Shown here piece after piece: positions 43,185-51,981 of a DNA stretch of 64,000 bases. The position numbers and the translations under genes were made by a program. Position 1 is the first letter of the stretch, and each line of letters starts with the position of its first letter. The stretch comes from Pirellula sp. (GTDB lineage Bacteria > Planctomycetota > Planctomycetia > Pirellulales > Pirellulaceae). A model generated the notes under the pieces. The model was not told where the DNA came from. It did no database searches and was given only the letters and a program-made list of their open reading frames with translations. The stretch covers positions 30,806 through 94,805 of the forward strand of contig JAJTFB010000008.1 in NCBI GenBank assembly GCA_021300015.1, in the 5' to 3' direction.

Positions 43185-44675
43185 ATGATCGACAGCGAGC
43201 CGACTGGTCAGGACGGGGGCTTGGATGCTAATGCTCAGGTACAAGGCCGACGGGTTGGCATTTCGGTGCTTGTGAGTTTCATCGTCCATCTTGGTTTGCT
43301 GTTGATTTTGGCGATATGGTGTGTGGGGCTTGGGGCAGGCCGGGGCCAGGGGCTAACGATTGAATCGGGCCAGAGCAGCGGAAGTGAGTTTGAGAGTTTT
43401 CAGATCGATTCGAGCCAGATCCAAGAGGCCCCGGTCGATTCGGTGCAGGAGAGCAGTTCGCTCAAGAGTCGGTCGCTCGAGGAGAGGCTTTCGGAGTATG
43501 TCGAGCAGAACGACGAAACGACCAGCGGCTTAAGTGGGTCCCTGGAAATCGCCCAGCAGGCTGCGACGGCTGCGAGTTCCTCGGCTGCTGGAGGTGGCTT
43601 AGGCTTCGCTCAGACGTCCTTAGCGGGTCGATCCAAGACGAATCGTTCGGCGTTGGTCCAGCAGAATGGGGGCAACGAGCAGAGCGAGCAGGCCGTGGCC
43701 TGGGCGCTGGATTATTTGGCTCGGCATCAGCTCAACGATGGGTCTTGGAGCATGAGCTTTGAGGATTCGTGCGATGGGAATTGCGTGCCCGGATGCGATG
43801 GCAAGGATCCTTATCGATTTGGCGCAACGGGATTGGCGTTGATGTGTTTTTTGGGTGCGGGTCACACGCAGAATGACGAGCAATATGGCGAGGTGGTGAC
43901 CAAGGGGATTTATTTTTTGCAGCAGAGTTTGCGTCGGACTTCCGATTCGGGGTATTGGGTCGACACGGTAGGATCGGCGCAGATGTACGAGCATGGGATC
44001 GCGACACTCGCTCTGTGTGAGGCTTATCAGATGACCCAGGCCGGGGAGTTGAAGGAGAGCTGCCAGCTTGCGATCAATTTCATCCTCAAGGCGCAGTATC
44101 GCGATGGGGGGTGGGATTACCATCCGGGTCGACCTGGAGACCTTTCGATTGCTGGCTGGCAGGTCTTGGCGTTAAAGAGTGCCGCGGCGACGGATTTGGT
44201 TGTTCCTGTCGAGGCAGTCCAGGGAGTGGATCGATTTTTGGATTCGAATCGCGCTGGGGAATTCATGTTTCGCTATCGGGGTGGGAAACCGACCAAGAGC
44301 ATGACGGCCATAGGTGTTTTGCTGCAGATTTTTCGGGGCAAGACCAAGGATGCTCGGAGTGTGGCCAATGGGATCGAGTATTTATCAAATCAAGGTCCAT
44401 CGGGCGTGGACATGTATTACAACTACTATGCGACCCAAGCGTTGTTTCAGATCGGCGGGAGGAGCTGGAAAAATTGGAATTACTATATGAGGGATCTGCT
44501 GGTCAAGACACAGTCTCCTAGCGGCCATTTGCGGGGGAGCTGGATGTTCGAGGGGGACCATTCCAATAAGGTAGGAGGTCGATTCTATTCGACCTGCATG
44601 GCTTGTTTGATCCTTGAGGTTTACTATCGCTATTTGCCAGTCTATGGGCAGACGAGCGAGGATTTCCGGTTCTGA
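43185..44675 (+). CDS. Membrane-anchored alpha/alpha-toroid (prenyltransferase/squalene-cyclase repeat) protein with SxxxH anchor
   Basis: A 496-residue protein; ATG at 43185 with a GAGGGGG about ten bases upstream. After a polar N-terminus comes one transmembrane helix (ISVLVSFIVHLGLLLILAIW) with Ser31 and His35 in the same SxxxH spacing as in TonB and in the two VWA proteins at 23.2 and 24.7 kb. A Ser/Gln/Glu-rich linker (55-150) leads to a toroid domain: AVAWALDYLARHQLNDGSWS, a Cys cluster SCDGNCVPGCDG, FILKAQYRDGGWDYHPGRPG, MTAIGVLLQIFRG and SPSGHLRGSW. The acidic DxDD triad of cyclases is not evident, so binding rather than catalysis is plausible. It should face the periplasm. Confidence 0.83.
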   Translation: MIDSEPTGQDGGLDANAQVQGRRVGISVLVSFIVHLGLLLILAIWCVGLGAGRGQGLTIESGQSSGSEFESFQIDSSQIQEAPVDSVQESSSLKSRSLEERLSEYVEQNDETTSGLSGSLEIAQQAATAASSSAAGGGLGFAQTSLAGRSKTNRSALVQQNGGNEQSEQAVAWALDYLARHQLNDGSWSMSFEDSCDGNCVPGCDGKDPYRFGATGLALMCFLGAGHTQNDEQYGEVVTKGIYFLQQSLRRTSDSGYWVDTVGSAQMYEHGIATLALCEAYQMTQAGELKESCQLAINFILKAQYRDGGWDYHPGRPGDLSIAGWQVLALKSAAATDLVVPVEAVQGVDRFLDSNRAGEFMFRYRGGKPTKSMTAIGVLLQIFRGKTKDARSVANGIEYLSNQGPSGVDMYYNYYATQALFQIGGRSWKNWNYYMRDLLVKTQSPSGHLRGSWMFEGDHSNKVGGRFYSTCMACLILEVYYRYLPVYGQTSEDFRF

Positions 44676-44802
44676 GATGAATCTAGACCGGTAAATTATT
44701 TTTGGGTTTAGAGCGTAAATCTACCCCTTGCGAATCAATTACAATGATCACGCCGATATACGATTTACTTCAGTTTCCCTTTGTCCAAATGGAGCTTATT
44801 TG

Positions 44803-45429
44803 ATGTCAGACAATCCATACGCCCCCTCGGGATCTTCTTACGGCGACGCTTCTTTGGATGCGAATTTTGATTTGAGTCAAGCGGAGTTGATCCGTAAGAG
44901 CCACTTGAATCATGAGGCAAACATTCAGAGTTTTGGCTGTTTGTATACATTGGGGGGGATCATGGGGATCCTAGGTGCGATCTTCTATATCGGGATTGGG
45001 ATTTTCGTCATGGCCGGTGGCGTAGTATCCGAAGACTTGCAAGCCATGGTCTTCGGCGCGGATGGCGATCCGACGGTTGCTGGGATCATCACTACTTTGG
45101 TAGGAGTTGTTTTTCTTGCGATCGCCGTCGCTCAGTTGTTCGCGGGCCGTTCGATGCAAACGCTCAACCCCTCTGGGAAGACTCTCGCGATCATCGTAGC
45201 GGCGATTGGTATGCTACAATTTCCGTGTGGAACAATGATTTCCGGCTACCTGTTGTACCTATTGGTGTCTTCCAAAGGAACGATGGTCTTCTCGAGTGCC
45301 TACAAGGAGGTCATTCAGGCGACCCCGCACATTCGATATCGGACATCGATCATCGTCTGGATCTTTTTGTTCCTTCTCATCGGAGTCATTCTGCTGGGCA
45401 TTATCGCAGCAATCTTTGGTTCACGTTGA
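44803..45429 (+). CDS. Small four-helix membrane protein of unknown function
   Basis: A 208-residue protein; the ATG at 44803 has GGAG eight bases upstream. The polar N-terminus MSDNPYAPSGSSYGD resembles the NPYAPP/S-type start common in planctomycete membrane proteins. Transmembrane helices lie at about 45-72, 91-112, 127-154 and 181-205. No catalytic motif is visible. It could be a small signalling or transport-associated protein; I do not recognise the family. Confidence 0.7.
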   Translation: MSDNPYAPSGSSYGDASLDANFDLSQAELIRKSHLNHEANIQSFGCLYTLGGIMGILGAIFYIGIGIFVMAGGVVSEDLQAMVFGADGDPTVAGIITTLVGVVFLAIAVAQLFAGRSMQTLNPSGKTLAIIVAAIGMLQFPCGTMISGYLLYLLVSSKGTMVFSSAYKEVIQATPHIRYRTSIIVWIFLFLLIGVILLGIIAAIFGSR

Positions 45430-45440
45430 TCGCTAGGCCC

Positions 45441-45458
45441 TTGGTGGTCAACCACCAA
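45441..45458. repeat. Short perfect hairpin after the small membrane-protein gene
   Basis: ttggtggt and accaccaa are separated by two bases, 11 bases behind the stop. No T-run follows. Confidence 0.55.
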
Positions 45459-45471
45459 CAGCCTCGGAGGG

Positions 45472-45557
45472 GAACCACGGAACACACCGAACACACAGAA
45501 GGAAGACCAGGGAGGACCTGCTTTCTTTTTCTGTGTGTTCCGAGTATTCCGTGGTTC
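45472..45557. repeat. Long imperfect inverted repeat, 29-base arms
   Basis: Left arm 45472-45500 and right arm 45529-45557 pair at 26 of 29 positions with a 28-base loop. Each arm combines gaaccacggaa and aacacacagaa type words. It lies between the small membrane protein and the DUF4332 gene and could form a stable RNA or DNA hairpin. Confidence 0.8.
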
Positions 45558-45671
45558 GAATCCCCCTGGCCAGGTTCGAAATTCTGCTATTTACCCAAAT
45601 TGACTGTTTATGCTACGGTACCCATTCGTCGTTGTTGGTTGGCAAGGAGGATTCATGGAGGAGTCTAGGCC

Positions 45672-48257
45672 ATGCATTTGGTACGTTTGGATATCGACAA
45701 GAAAAACGCTGCGTCGCAGTATCATGTAGGCCCGTTGGGTGCGGGACTCAATGCCGTCTATTCCCCGCTGGTTTCCAACAGCACGTTATTGACAAGATTT
45801 ACCAAAAGCCTGCTTTTTCGTGGCCAGACGCTCGGCGAGCTCGACGATTCCGAGTTTGCTTCGATCGATGGGTCGGTCACCTGGGTCGACGCTTCCGGAC
45901 ATTTGCGGATGATTGATTGCGTGGGCGGCAAGCCACTTTTTGCGCACGCATCCCATTCGGTACCCACCTCCAGCGGAGCGACTTATCAAGAGGACGACGA
46001 GCGGATCGGTGGTCGGGGAAACATGTTTTGGGAGGGGGAGGTCTCCGACGGTCGCTGGGACGAGCTCCGAGCTGACATTTTGGGGATGGTTTTCTGTTCC
46101 CCCTTGGGATCGGTCTCACCGGAGAAACTTTGGTGGGCGGCAGGTAGATTAGGGGTCCATAGCCCTGCGAAGATGGAGTTGGATGAGGGTTATAAATCGC
46201 TCAAGGACGAAGAGACGCAACTTCTCGAACGCCTCAGGAGTTCCGATCCGGTGGATCACGATCGCACTTGGTGGATTGCCGAGCGGGATCGACTCCGTGG
46301 GCAATTGCAACAGGTCGCGCATCACAATTTGCAGCAAACATTGGGAGTAGGCACCAGCACCGAACCGGTAGCCCAAGGGCCTGCTCAGGACGTACAGAAC
46401 CCAGCCTCCCCGAAAGGGGTATGGGATGATTCACAGATTCATCAGCAGCTTGCACATGCCGAGATGATGATCGAGCGATGGAATCAGCGATGGGGTTGGC
46501 ATCAGCGATTATCCCAAGTGCAGTCGTCACTATTGACTCGATCGGTCTATCGCAAGACGACGAGCGGCTCGTTGATCCCATCGGCCGAGCGGATTTTGTC
46601 GGAGTTGACCGCCGGAGCGGTCCGTCAGCTTCCGACCTGGGCCGTCGAGGCCTCTTACCTGCATTCGGAAGCTTACAATGCGGGCCTTCGTTATGACGTT
46701 TTGGACGCGCAGGTGCCCTCGGGGGAGACGCGTCAACGGCGACTTGTCGACCTTGCGATTCGGTTGGCCCTGGCACAGGCAGCCAGATCGCGGATCGGAC
46801 GCATACCGTTTGTACTTGAGAATTCGCTCGATGGTTTCCGAGGCGAACCGTTGGAGCAAATCCTCCATGTCGTTTCGAATTTTTCGCGAGATGGGTGGCA
46901 ATTGCTGCTGACGACTGCCGACGAGTTTGTCGCAAGACGTATCGCTGGACACGGAGGAACCGTTGCGAGAATGCATGAGAATCTGCGGTATGCCAAACCG
47001 CAATATGTCATCGATTCGGACACCGATTTGGGGCTCCATCCGGTATTGGATCGAGCGCCGGTGGTCCAGTACTCCGGCACGGCTTCGACCGACTTCAGCG
47101 AGGTCAATCGCCAGCTTGATTGGTTAGCTCAGCAAGAGGATTCGCAAGTTCCGCAGCGCATCGAGCCGGTGGTGCATCAACGGCATGGAAAGACTTACTA
47201 TTTGACCAAGGAGAGTCTTGTCGATTCGATTCCTGGACTCGGCTCCGAGACCATCCGACGGCTTCGGTCCGTGGGCGTTCATCGTGTTGGGGACTTTGTC
47301 TCGACGAGTTTGCCCAAATTGGCAAGCGTTACCGGATTGCGTTCCGAATGGTTGCAAAACACCCTTGGGGTCGCCGAGTTGATGTGCAACGTCCCACAGA
47401 TGCGAGTCTTCGACGCAAGAGTATTGGTCTCCTGTGGAGTCTACTCGTCGAAACAACTTGCGAGCACCGAACCGTTGACGATCGCAAAGAAGCTTCATCG
47501 GTTCCTCGGAACCCAAGCCGGTCGTATGCTGCGAAAAACCTCTCAGCAAGGTGAGTTGCCAAGGCTTCAACGCTGGATTCAAACCGTCTATCAGCAACAT
47601 GGTTTGTCGATCGACACGGTAGGAACCGCTGTGGATTTCGATTGGGATCGGATCGAGCGAGGCTCCAAGAGGAGCGTTCGTCCAGCACCCAATGCAGGTT
47701 ATCGAAACCAGTACGATCCAACCCAGGACGATCTCACAGAGAACGATCCGGATTTTCGAGAGGATGCAGGACAAGCCGTAGCGAAGTTCAATGTGTATGC
47801 GGGCAAGTCCGATTCGACATGGAAGTTCTATCTCGACTTGGCCAGCCCTGTGGTCGACGCACCGACGATTGGTCCGAAGATGGCCGAGAAGCTCGAATCG
47901 ATTCGGGTGAAAAGCATCGGTGATCTGCTTGCGGCCGAATCGGGAGACGTCGCTCATGCGATGGGCGAAAAGGGGGTCACAGCGGCGACCGTTGAGATCT
48001 GGAAGAGCCAGTCGATGCTCGTCTGTCGCATACCGAACCTCAGGGGCCAGGACGCTCAATTGCTCGTGGCAGCCGGATATTCCACCGCTGAGTCGATTGC
48101 ACAAGCCTCTGCCGAGGCGCTCGTTGAAGCGATTGCACGCGTTGCGAGCACCAAACAAGGCCTTCGATTCCTTCGCGGGGGCAATCCGCCCGACCGCGAT
48201 AGGGTTCTCTCATGGATCGAGTGGTCCAAGCATTCGCGCTTGGTCCAAGCCGCTTAG
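45672..48257 (+). CDS. DUF4332 protein with a degenerate SbcC/YhaN-like ATPase head
   Basis: An 861-residue protein; the ATG at 45672 has GGAGGAG eight bases upstream. The N-terminus (LGAGLNAVYSPLVSNSTLLT) aligns with the YhaN/SbcC P-loop region (normally GLNVVYGPNEAGKST), but the key Gly, Gly and Lys are replaced (Ser31, Asn36, Ser37). A short helical/coiled-coil section follows (about 165-330). The C-terminal half of the head keeps a signature-like SGETRQRRLVDLAIRLALAQ (from Ser350), a Walker-B-like IPFVLENSLDGF with Glu383-Asn384 in place of the Asp-Asp/Glu pair, and LLLTTADEF where the His switch would be. Two helix-hairpin-helix DUF4332 units follow at about 515-625 and 720-850. ATP hydrolysis looks impossible; a structural or DNA-binding role is likely. 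Confidence 0.8.
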   Translation: MHLVRLDIDKKNAASQYHVGPLGAGLNAVYSPLVSNSTLLTRFTKSLLFRGQTLGELDDSEFASIDGSVTWVDASGHLRMIDCVGGKPLFAHASHSVPTSSGATYQEDDERIGGRGNMFWEGEVSDGRWDELRADILGMVFCSPLGSVSPEKLWWAAGRLGVHSPAKMELDEGYKSLKDEETQLLERLRSSDPVDHDRTWWIAERDRLRGQLQQVAHHNLQQTLGVGTSTEPVAQGPAQDVQNPASPKGVWDDSQIHQQLAHAEMMIERWNQRWGWHQRLSQVQSSLLTRSVYRKTTSGSLIPSAERILSELTAGAVRQLPTWAVEASYLHSEAYNAGLRYDVLDAQVPSGETRQRRLVDLAIRLALAQAARSRIGRIPFVLENSLDGFRGEPLEQILHVVSNFSRDGWQLLLTTADEFVARRIAGHGGTVARMHENLRYAKPQYVIDSDTDLGLHPVLDRAPVVQYSGTASTDFSEVNRQLDWLAQQEDSQVPQRIEPVVHQRHGKTYYLTKESLVDSIPGLGSETIRRLRSVGVHRVGDFVSTSLPKLASVTGLRSEWLQNTLGVAELMCNVPQMRVFDARVLVSCGVYSSKQLASTEPLTIAKKLHRFLGTQAGRMLRKTSQQGELPRLQRWIQTVYQQHGLSIDTVGTAVDFDWDRIERGSKRSVRPAPNAGYRNQYDPTQDDLTENDPDFREDAGQAVAKFNVYAGKSDSTWKFYLDLASPVVDAPTIGPKMAEKLESIRVKSIGDLLAAESGDVAHAMGEKGVTAATVEIWKSQSMLVCRIPNLRGQDAQLLVAAGYSTAESIAQASAEALVEAIARVASTKQGLRFLRGGNPPDRDRVLSWIEWSKHSRLVQAA

Positions 48258-48261
48258 GCAA

Positions 48262-48744
48262 TCAGCCCTCGTTGATTGTCAGGGGTTGCGGGGTAGCAAC
48301 CCATACACGCATCCGGACTTCGGCGTCCTTCGGGACGTAGACGACCAGAGGAAGTTTGCTGTTGTATCGGAGAAGCTTCGGTTCGCCCCCCAAACGCACA
48401 AAGCGTTTGACTTTCGGGGCATCGGGATCGACGCCGATGCGTGTCCCTGCCATGGGCCCGATCTGCTTGACGAGGTACTTAGGGAACCCCCAGCCCTCGA
48501 TGGTTTCCTCTTCGAGGCTACCGGCGAAAAAAAATCGGTTGGAAGCATCGACCTCGACCGTTTTTCCGACCATGAGTTCGACCCGATAGTCTTCCTCTTC
48601 CTCCTTGGGTTCAAGATACACGACGAGCCTTTTCATCCCGTCGGTGGGAGCCGGATAGGCTTTGAGATTGTCCTGAGCAGATTGCTGAGCCATCGCATGG
48701 GATCCTACGAGTAAGGTGCAAAAAGCGAGCATGAGTTTGAGCAT
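48262..48744 (-). CDS. eco: Ecotin-family periplasmic serine-protease inhibitor, Arg at P1, no disulfide
   Basis: A 160-residue precursor starting at the ATG at 48744, with a signal peptide MLKLMLAFCTLLVGSHAMAQ. The mature part matches ecotin closely: YPAPTDGMKRLVVYLEPKEE, DYRVELMVGKTVEVD, LEEETIEGWGFPKYLV and LLRYNSKLPLVVYVPKDAEV. In the reactive loop, GTRIG aligns with the Escherichia coli STMMA, so P1 is Arg102 instead of Met84. The two cysteines that form the ecotin disulfide are both replaced (Ala67 and Val105). It should form dimers that bind trypsin-like proteases of predators, hosts or competitors. Four bases separate it from the convergent DUF4332 gene; 49 bases separate it from the flippase gene upstream on its own strand. 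Confidence 0.9.
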   Translation of the reverse strand: MLKLMLAFCTLLVGSHAMAQQSAQDNLKAYPAPTDGMKRLVVYLEPKEEEEDYRVELMVGKTVEVDASNRFFFAGSLEEETIEGWGFPKYLVKQIGPMAGTRIGVDPDAPKVKRFVRLGGEPKLLRYNSKLPLVVYVPKDAEVRMRVWVATPQPLTINEG

Positions 48745-48793
48745 AGCTGGTGTTCCTGTTGGCACGTGGACTTGGTATCTAGGAGGATGTAGT

Positions 48794-49801
48794 TTAAGAC
48801 CCTCTCGGAGGCTCGTCCACGGGTTGGACCTCCGTTCGGCTCGAGAGATACACAAGACCTCCGATCAGGGCAATGAGCAGCAGGATCGCTCTGTACATCG
48901 TCGCGACGATGAGTCCTGAGAATTCGCTCGAGACGCTCGGGATCTGCTTGAACAACAGGTCGATCCAAACCTCTTGGAGCCCGAGCCCTCCTGGGGTGAT
49001 GGGCAATGTCCCGGCCAAGAGTGCCGGTGGAATCGCTAGGAAGTGTTCGAGCAAGGTCGGTCGAGTCGAGGAACTCGAATAGAGGGCCGAGGAGATCAGC
49101 CAGCAACTTGCCGTCAGCGAAGCATGGACGGCTAGGGATTGGGCGATCATGGCCAGGGCGAGTTGAGGTCGATTTTGAAAGATCAGGCAGGCTTTGGCTA
49201 TTCGATGCAGTTTGTCACCGACCCAAGGGATCCTTTGCACGAGCACCAGAGGCATCGATTTGCCGAACCCTACGATCCCAAAGAGCCCCACAAGTCCGAT
49301 GAGACTCAGGATCCAGGCAGCGTTTCGAATGGTGGTCAATTGAGGCGATAGGTCCAGAGCAAGGCTCGTACTGATCGCAGCGACCATGACGAGTCCGAGC
49401 AGTCCGATAGCGCGATCGACCAGCACGCTGGTGATCACCTCGGTCTTGCGATCTTTGCTTCGGTTGGCCGCCGCGATGGCTTTAAAAAGATCCCCGCCGA
49501 CACTTCCTGCGCTGACGGTATTGAAAGCCACACCGAGGAATCCGAGCCGGATAGTTTCAAACAAAGAGATAGGGACTTGCAATGCCAACAGGAGGCGTTG
49601 CCATCTCCAAAAACTGATGATGTTGGCAAGCAGGACCATGGCAAGTGCCAGCAGCAGGAGCGACCAGTTTTTAGGCTGTTGAACCAGAAGGTCCCAGTCT
49701 TTTTTGGGGAACTTGCCGACAACCCAAACGACAATAGCGCAAAGGGCGAGCCACTTGAGGCCTTCGATTGCGCGTTGGATCGAGCTGTTTTGAGTTGCCA
49801 T
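48794..49801 (-). CDS. Lysylphosphatidylglycerol-synthase-type transmembrane (flippase-like) protein
   Basis: A 335-residue protein with about eight transmembrane helices and no attached synthase domain. The family signature includes FLGVAFNTVSAGSVGGDLFK, LVDRAIGLLGLVMV, and the TLPITPGGLGLQEV motif near the C-terminus. Such stand-alone domains (YbhN/AglD-like) are thought to move lipids across the membrane. It could belong with surface-lipid or glycan assembly, but no partner is adjacent. The start MATQNSSIQRAIEGLKWLAL is well placed, after the metK terminator. Confidence 0.87.
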   Translation of the reverse strand: MATQNSSIQRAIEGLKWLALCAIVVWVVGKFPKKDWDLLVQQPKNWSLLLLALAMVLLANIISFWRWQRLLLALQVPISLFETIRLGFLGVAFNTVSAGSVGGDLFKAIAAANRSKDRKTEVITSVLVDRAIGLLGLVMVAAISTSLALDLSPQLTTIRNAAWILSLIGLVGLFGIVGFGKSMPLVLVQRIPWVGDKLHRIAKACLIFQNRPQLALAMIAQSLAVHASLTASCWLISSALYSSSSTRPTLLEHFLAIPPALLAGTLPITPGGLGLQEVWIDLLFKQIPSVSSEFSGLIVATMYRAILLLIALIGGLVYLSSRTEVQPVDEPPRGS

Positions 49802-49809
49802 GACTGCAA

Positions 49810-49846
49810 TAAAAAACCTCGGTGCCCTAGAGGGGTGACCGAGGTT
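49810..49846 (-). terminator. Rho-independent terminator downstream of metK
   Basis: aacctcggt (49815-49823) and accgaggtt (49838-49846) pair with a 14-base loop. On the minus strand the stem is followed by a run of six T. It separates metK from the flippase gene. Confidence 0.85.
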
Positions 49847-49871
49847 GCAATGGACCTAGAGGGCTCGGGGA

Positions 49872-51041
49872 CTAGCCGACGACGGCTTTGGCGAACTCGA
49901 CAGCTTTCTTGGTGTTTTCCCAAGTGAACTCTGGTTCGTTGCGTCCGAAGTGGCCACCCGAGGAGGTTTTGACGTAGATCGGGCGACGTAGGTCGAGGTA
50001 CTCGATGATCCCGCGAGGGGTCAGCTTGAAGAATTCCTTGACGACCTGGCAGATTCTCTCGTCGCTGACCTTGCCGGAGCCTTGGGTATCGACCCGGACG
50101 CTGACCGGTTCGCTCACTCCGATGGCGTACGCCAACTGGACTTCGCAGCGATCGGCCAAGCCTGAGGCGACGATCGTTTTGGCGACATGGCGGGCCATGT
50201 AAGCGGCGCTTCGATCGACCTTGGTCGGATCCTTGCCGGAGAATGCTCCGCCGCCGTGACGGCCCCATCCGCCGTAGGTATCGACGATGATCTTGCGACC
50301 GGTCAGACCGCTATCGCCGTGGGGACCACCGACGACGAAATTACCGGTGGGGTTGATGTGGTAAACGATATCTGGAGTGATCATCTTGGGTGGCAAGCAC
50401 GGCTTGATGATTTTCTCGATGACATACTCTTTGATTTGGGAGTGGGTCACATCAGGCGAGTGTTGGGTCGAAACGACGACGTTGTTGATCCCGATAGGCT
50501 GGTACTCATCGTAGACAATCGAGACTTGGCTCTTGGAGTCCGGACGCAACCAGTTGACGTCCTTGTTGAAGCGAGCTTCGGTCAGTCGGTTGGTGATGCG
50601 GTGCGCAAGGGCGATCGGCAGTGGCATCAATTCGGGGGTGTCGTTGCAAGCGTATCCGAACATGAGTCCTTGATCGCCCGCACCGATGTCTTTCCCAGCC
50701 GCGTTGTTTTCATCGACTCCTTGCTTGATATCCGGACTTTGACCGTCGAGGGCGACCATGACGTTGCAGGTCCTGCCGTTGATTCCCCATTCGTCATCGG
50801 TGTACCCGACATCCACGATCGCCTGGCGAACGATGTCGGCGTAGTTGACGATCGCTTTGGTGGTGATCTCGCCGACGATCAGCGCAAGACCGGTCGTCAC
50901 GACCGTTTCACAAGCCACACGGCTCATGGGATCTTGAGCCAGCAGGGCATCCAATACACTATCGGAGATCCGGTCAGCTAGTTTATCCGGGTGCCCCATC
51001 GAGACCGATTCGCTGGTAAAAACATACTTTCCAGATGCCAC
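49872..51041 (-). CDS. metK: S-adenosylmethionine synthase
   Basis: A 389-residue enzyme making SAM from methionine and ATP. The ATG at 51041 has GGAGAA about nine bases upstream. Typical motifs: [20 protein letters not shown] (ATP-binding His and metal Asp), [40 protein letters not shown], and [20 protein letters not shown] as the phosphate-binding loop. Length and all three domains are normal. The leader contains no SAM riboswitch that I can recognise. A clear terminator follows. Confidence 0.97.
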   Translation of the reverse strand: MASGKYVFTSESVSMGHPDKLADRISDSVLDALLAQDPMSRVACETVVTTGLALIVGEITTKAIVNYADIVRQAIVDVGYTDDEWGINGRTCNVMVALDGQSPDIKQGVDENNAAGKDIGAGDQGLMFGYACNDTPELMPLPIALAHRITNRLTEARFNKDVNWLRPDSKSQVSIVYDEYQPIGINNVVVSTQHSPDVTHSQIKEYVIEKIIKPCLPPKMITPDIVYHINPTGNFVVGGPHGDSGLTGRKIIVDTYGGWGRHGGGAFSGKDPTKVDRSAAYMARHVAKTIVASGLADRCEVQLAYAIGVSEPVSVRVDTQGSGKVSDERICQVVKEFFKLTPRGIIEYLDLRRPIYVKTSSGGHFGRNEPEFTWENTKKAVEFAKAVVG

Positions 51042-51369
51042 TGAAGAATTCTCCGATTTAAACTGATTGCGATCGAAAGGAAACGATGGCTAGGTGCGAA
51101 AAGCCCCTGTGCCACACCGATTTGCGGCCTTAAGTGTATCTGCTTTCGGCGAAATCGAAAGTCGCAAGGAGCTCAGTTCTTTGGGCAATCTTCCCAAGGA
51201 ATCCAAGAATATCGTCGAAGACCAGCCGATGCAGCGGAGTTTCCGCCCCTTCCTGATGCGATCGACGAAGGTTACAACATCGGGCACGGGATGGGAGCGG
51301 AGGTTTTAGCGTGCTGGATTCTACGATTTTGGAGATCCGAGGGCCTCGCCGGGGGCTGCGAGGGTAAGC
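51042..51369. other. Gene-free region between divergent metK and the SnoaL-like gene
   Basis: This 328-base stretch has short open frames without ribosome-binding sites or family resemblance. I see no clear promoter pair, hairpin or riboswitch. It must hold promoters for both directions. Confidence 0.4.
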
Positions 51370-51948
51370 ATGATGAGCGAGAAACACATGGTGAACCAAA
51401 AACCTCGATTATTTCAAGTGATTTCAAAATCTCTGCTCTCCTTAGCAGTTTTTTTTGCGATGGTTTTTTGGCTCTTTGAAATGCAGAATGGGCCCTCGCA
51501 GAATGGGCCTCTCGTGAACCGGTCGGCTATCTACGCTGTGTCGGCTCCTATGCCCGCTCGCCCGAACGACCAACTCAGGGATCGCTTGCACGGAATCCTA
51601 GCGGTCCAGCAGAAAGCTTGGAATCAGGGGGACATCCGCCATTTCATGGATGCCTACTGGAACGACGAGGCCTTGACCTTCTCGTCCGGTGGCAAGACAA
51701 CCCGCGGTTGGCAAGCGACTTACGAGCGTTACAAAAGCAAATATCCAGACCGGGCCGCGATGGGCCAGTTGACGTTTGATGCATTGGAAACAAGCCAGAT
51801 CGATGAGCAAGCTGCATTGACGCTTGGGAATTGGAAATTGGACAAGGACAAACCGGCACGCGGTAACTTTTCCTTGGTATGGAAAAGGATCGATGGTGAG
51901 TGGAAAATTGTGCACGACCACAGTTCCTTGCTCGCCGAACCGAACTAA
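51370..51948 (+). CDS. Exported or anchored SnoaL/DUF4440-like (NTF2-fold) protein
   Basis: A 192-residue protein with a hydrophobic segment at about 17-38 (SKSLLSLAVFFAMVFWLFEM), a signal or anchor. A low-complexity spacer with a 15-bp duplication (51484-51513) follows. The NTF2-like domain covers about 70-188: VQQKAWNQGDIRHFMDAYWN, a middle TTRGWQATYERYKSKYPD and NFSLVWKRIDGEWKIVHDHS. This pattern matches SnoaL/DUF4440 proteins, which bind small ligands or act as steroid-delta-isomerase-like enzymes. No catalytic pair can be assigned. It may be transcribed with the ABC-F gene 33 bases downstream. Confidence 0.8.
   Translation: MMSEKHMVNQKPRLFQVISKSLLSLAVFFAMVFWLFEMQNGPSQNGPLVNRSAIYAVSAPMPARPNDQLRDRLHGILAVQQKAWNQGDIRHFMDAYWNDEALTFSSGGKTTRGWQATYERYKSKYPDRAAMGQLTFDALETSQIDEQAALTLGNWKLDKDKPARGNFSLVWKRIDGEWKIVHDHSSLLAEPN
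51484..51513 (+). repeat. Two 15-bp in-frame units in the SnoaL-like gene
   Basis: cagaatgggccctcg and cagaatgggcctctc are adjacent and encode QNGPS/QNGPL just after the hydrophobic segment. Confidence 0.8.
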
Positions 51949-51981
51949 CCCCTACGGGGCCTACGACGAAAAGGGTTTTGC

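Noticed and set aside
45225..45668. 147-codon open frame overlapping the end of the small membrane-protein gene
   Set aside because: It runs through the long inverted repeat in another frame and shows no protein-family character.
51042..51130. SAM riboswitch in the metK leader
   Set aside because: I could not find the conserved core or the expected helices of a known SAM riboswitch class.
51094..51309. 71-codon open frame between metK and the SnoaL-like gene
   Set aside because: No ribosome-binding site, no domain resemblance, and it covers the region where the metK promoter must lie.
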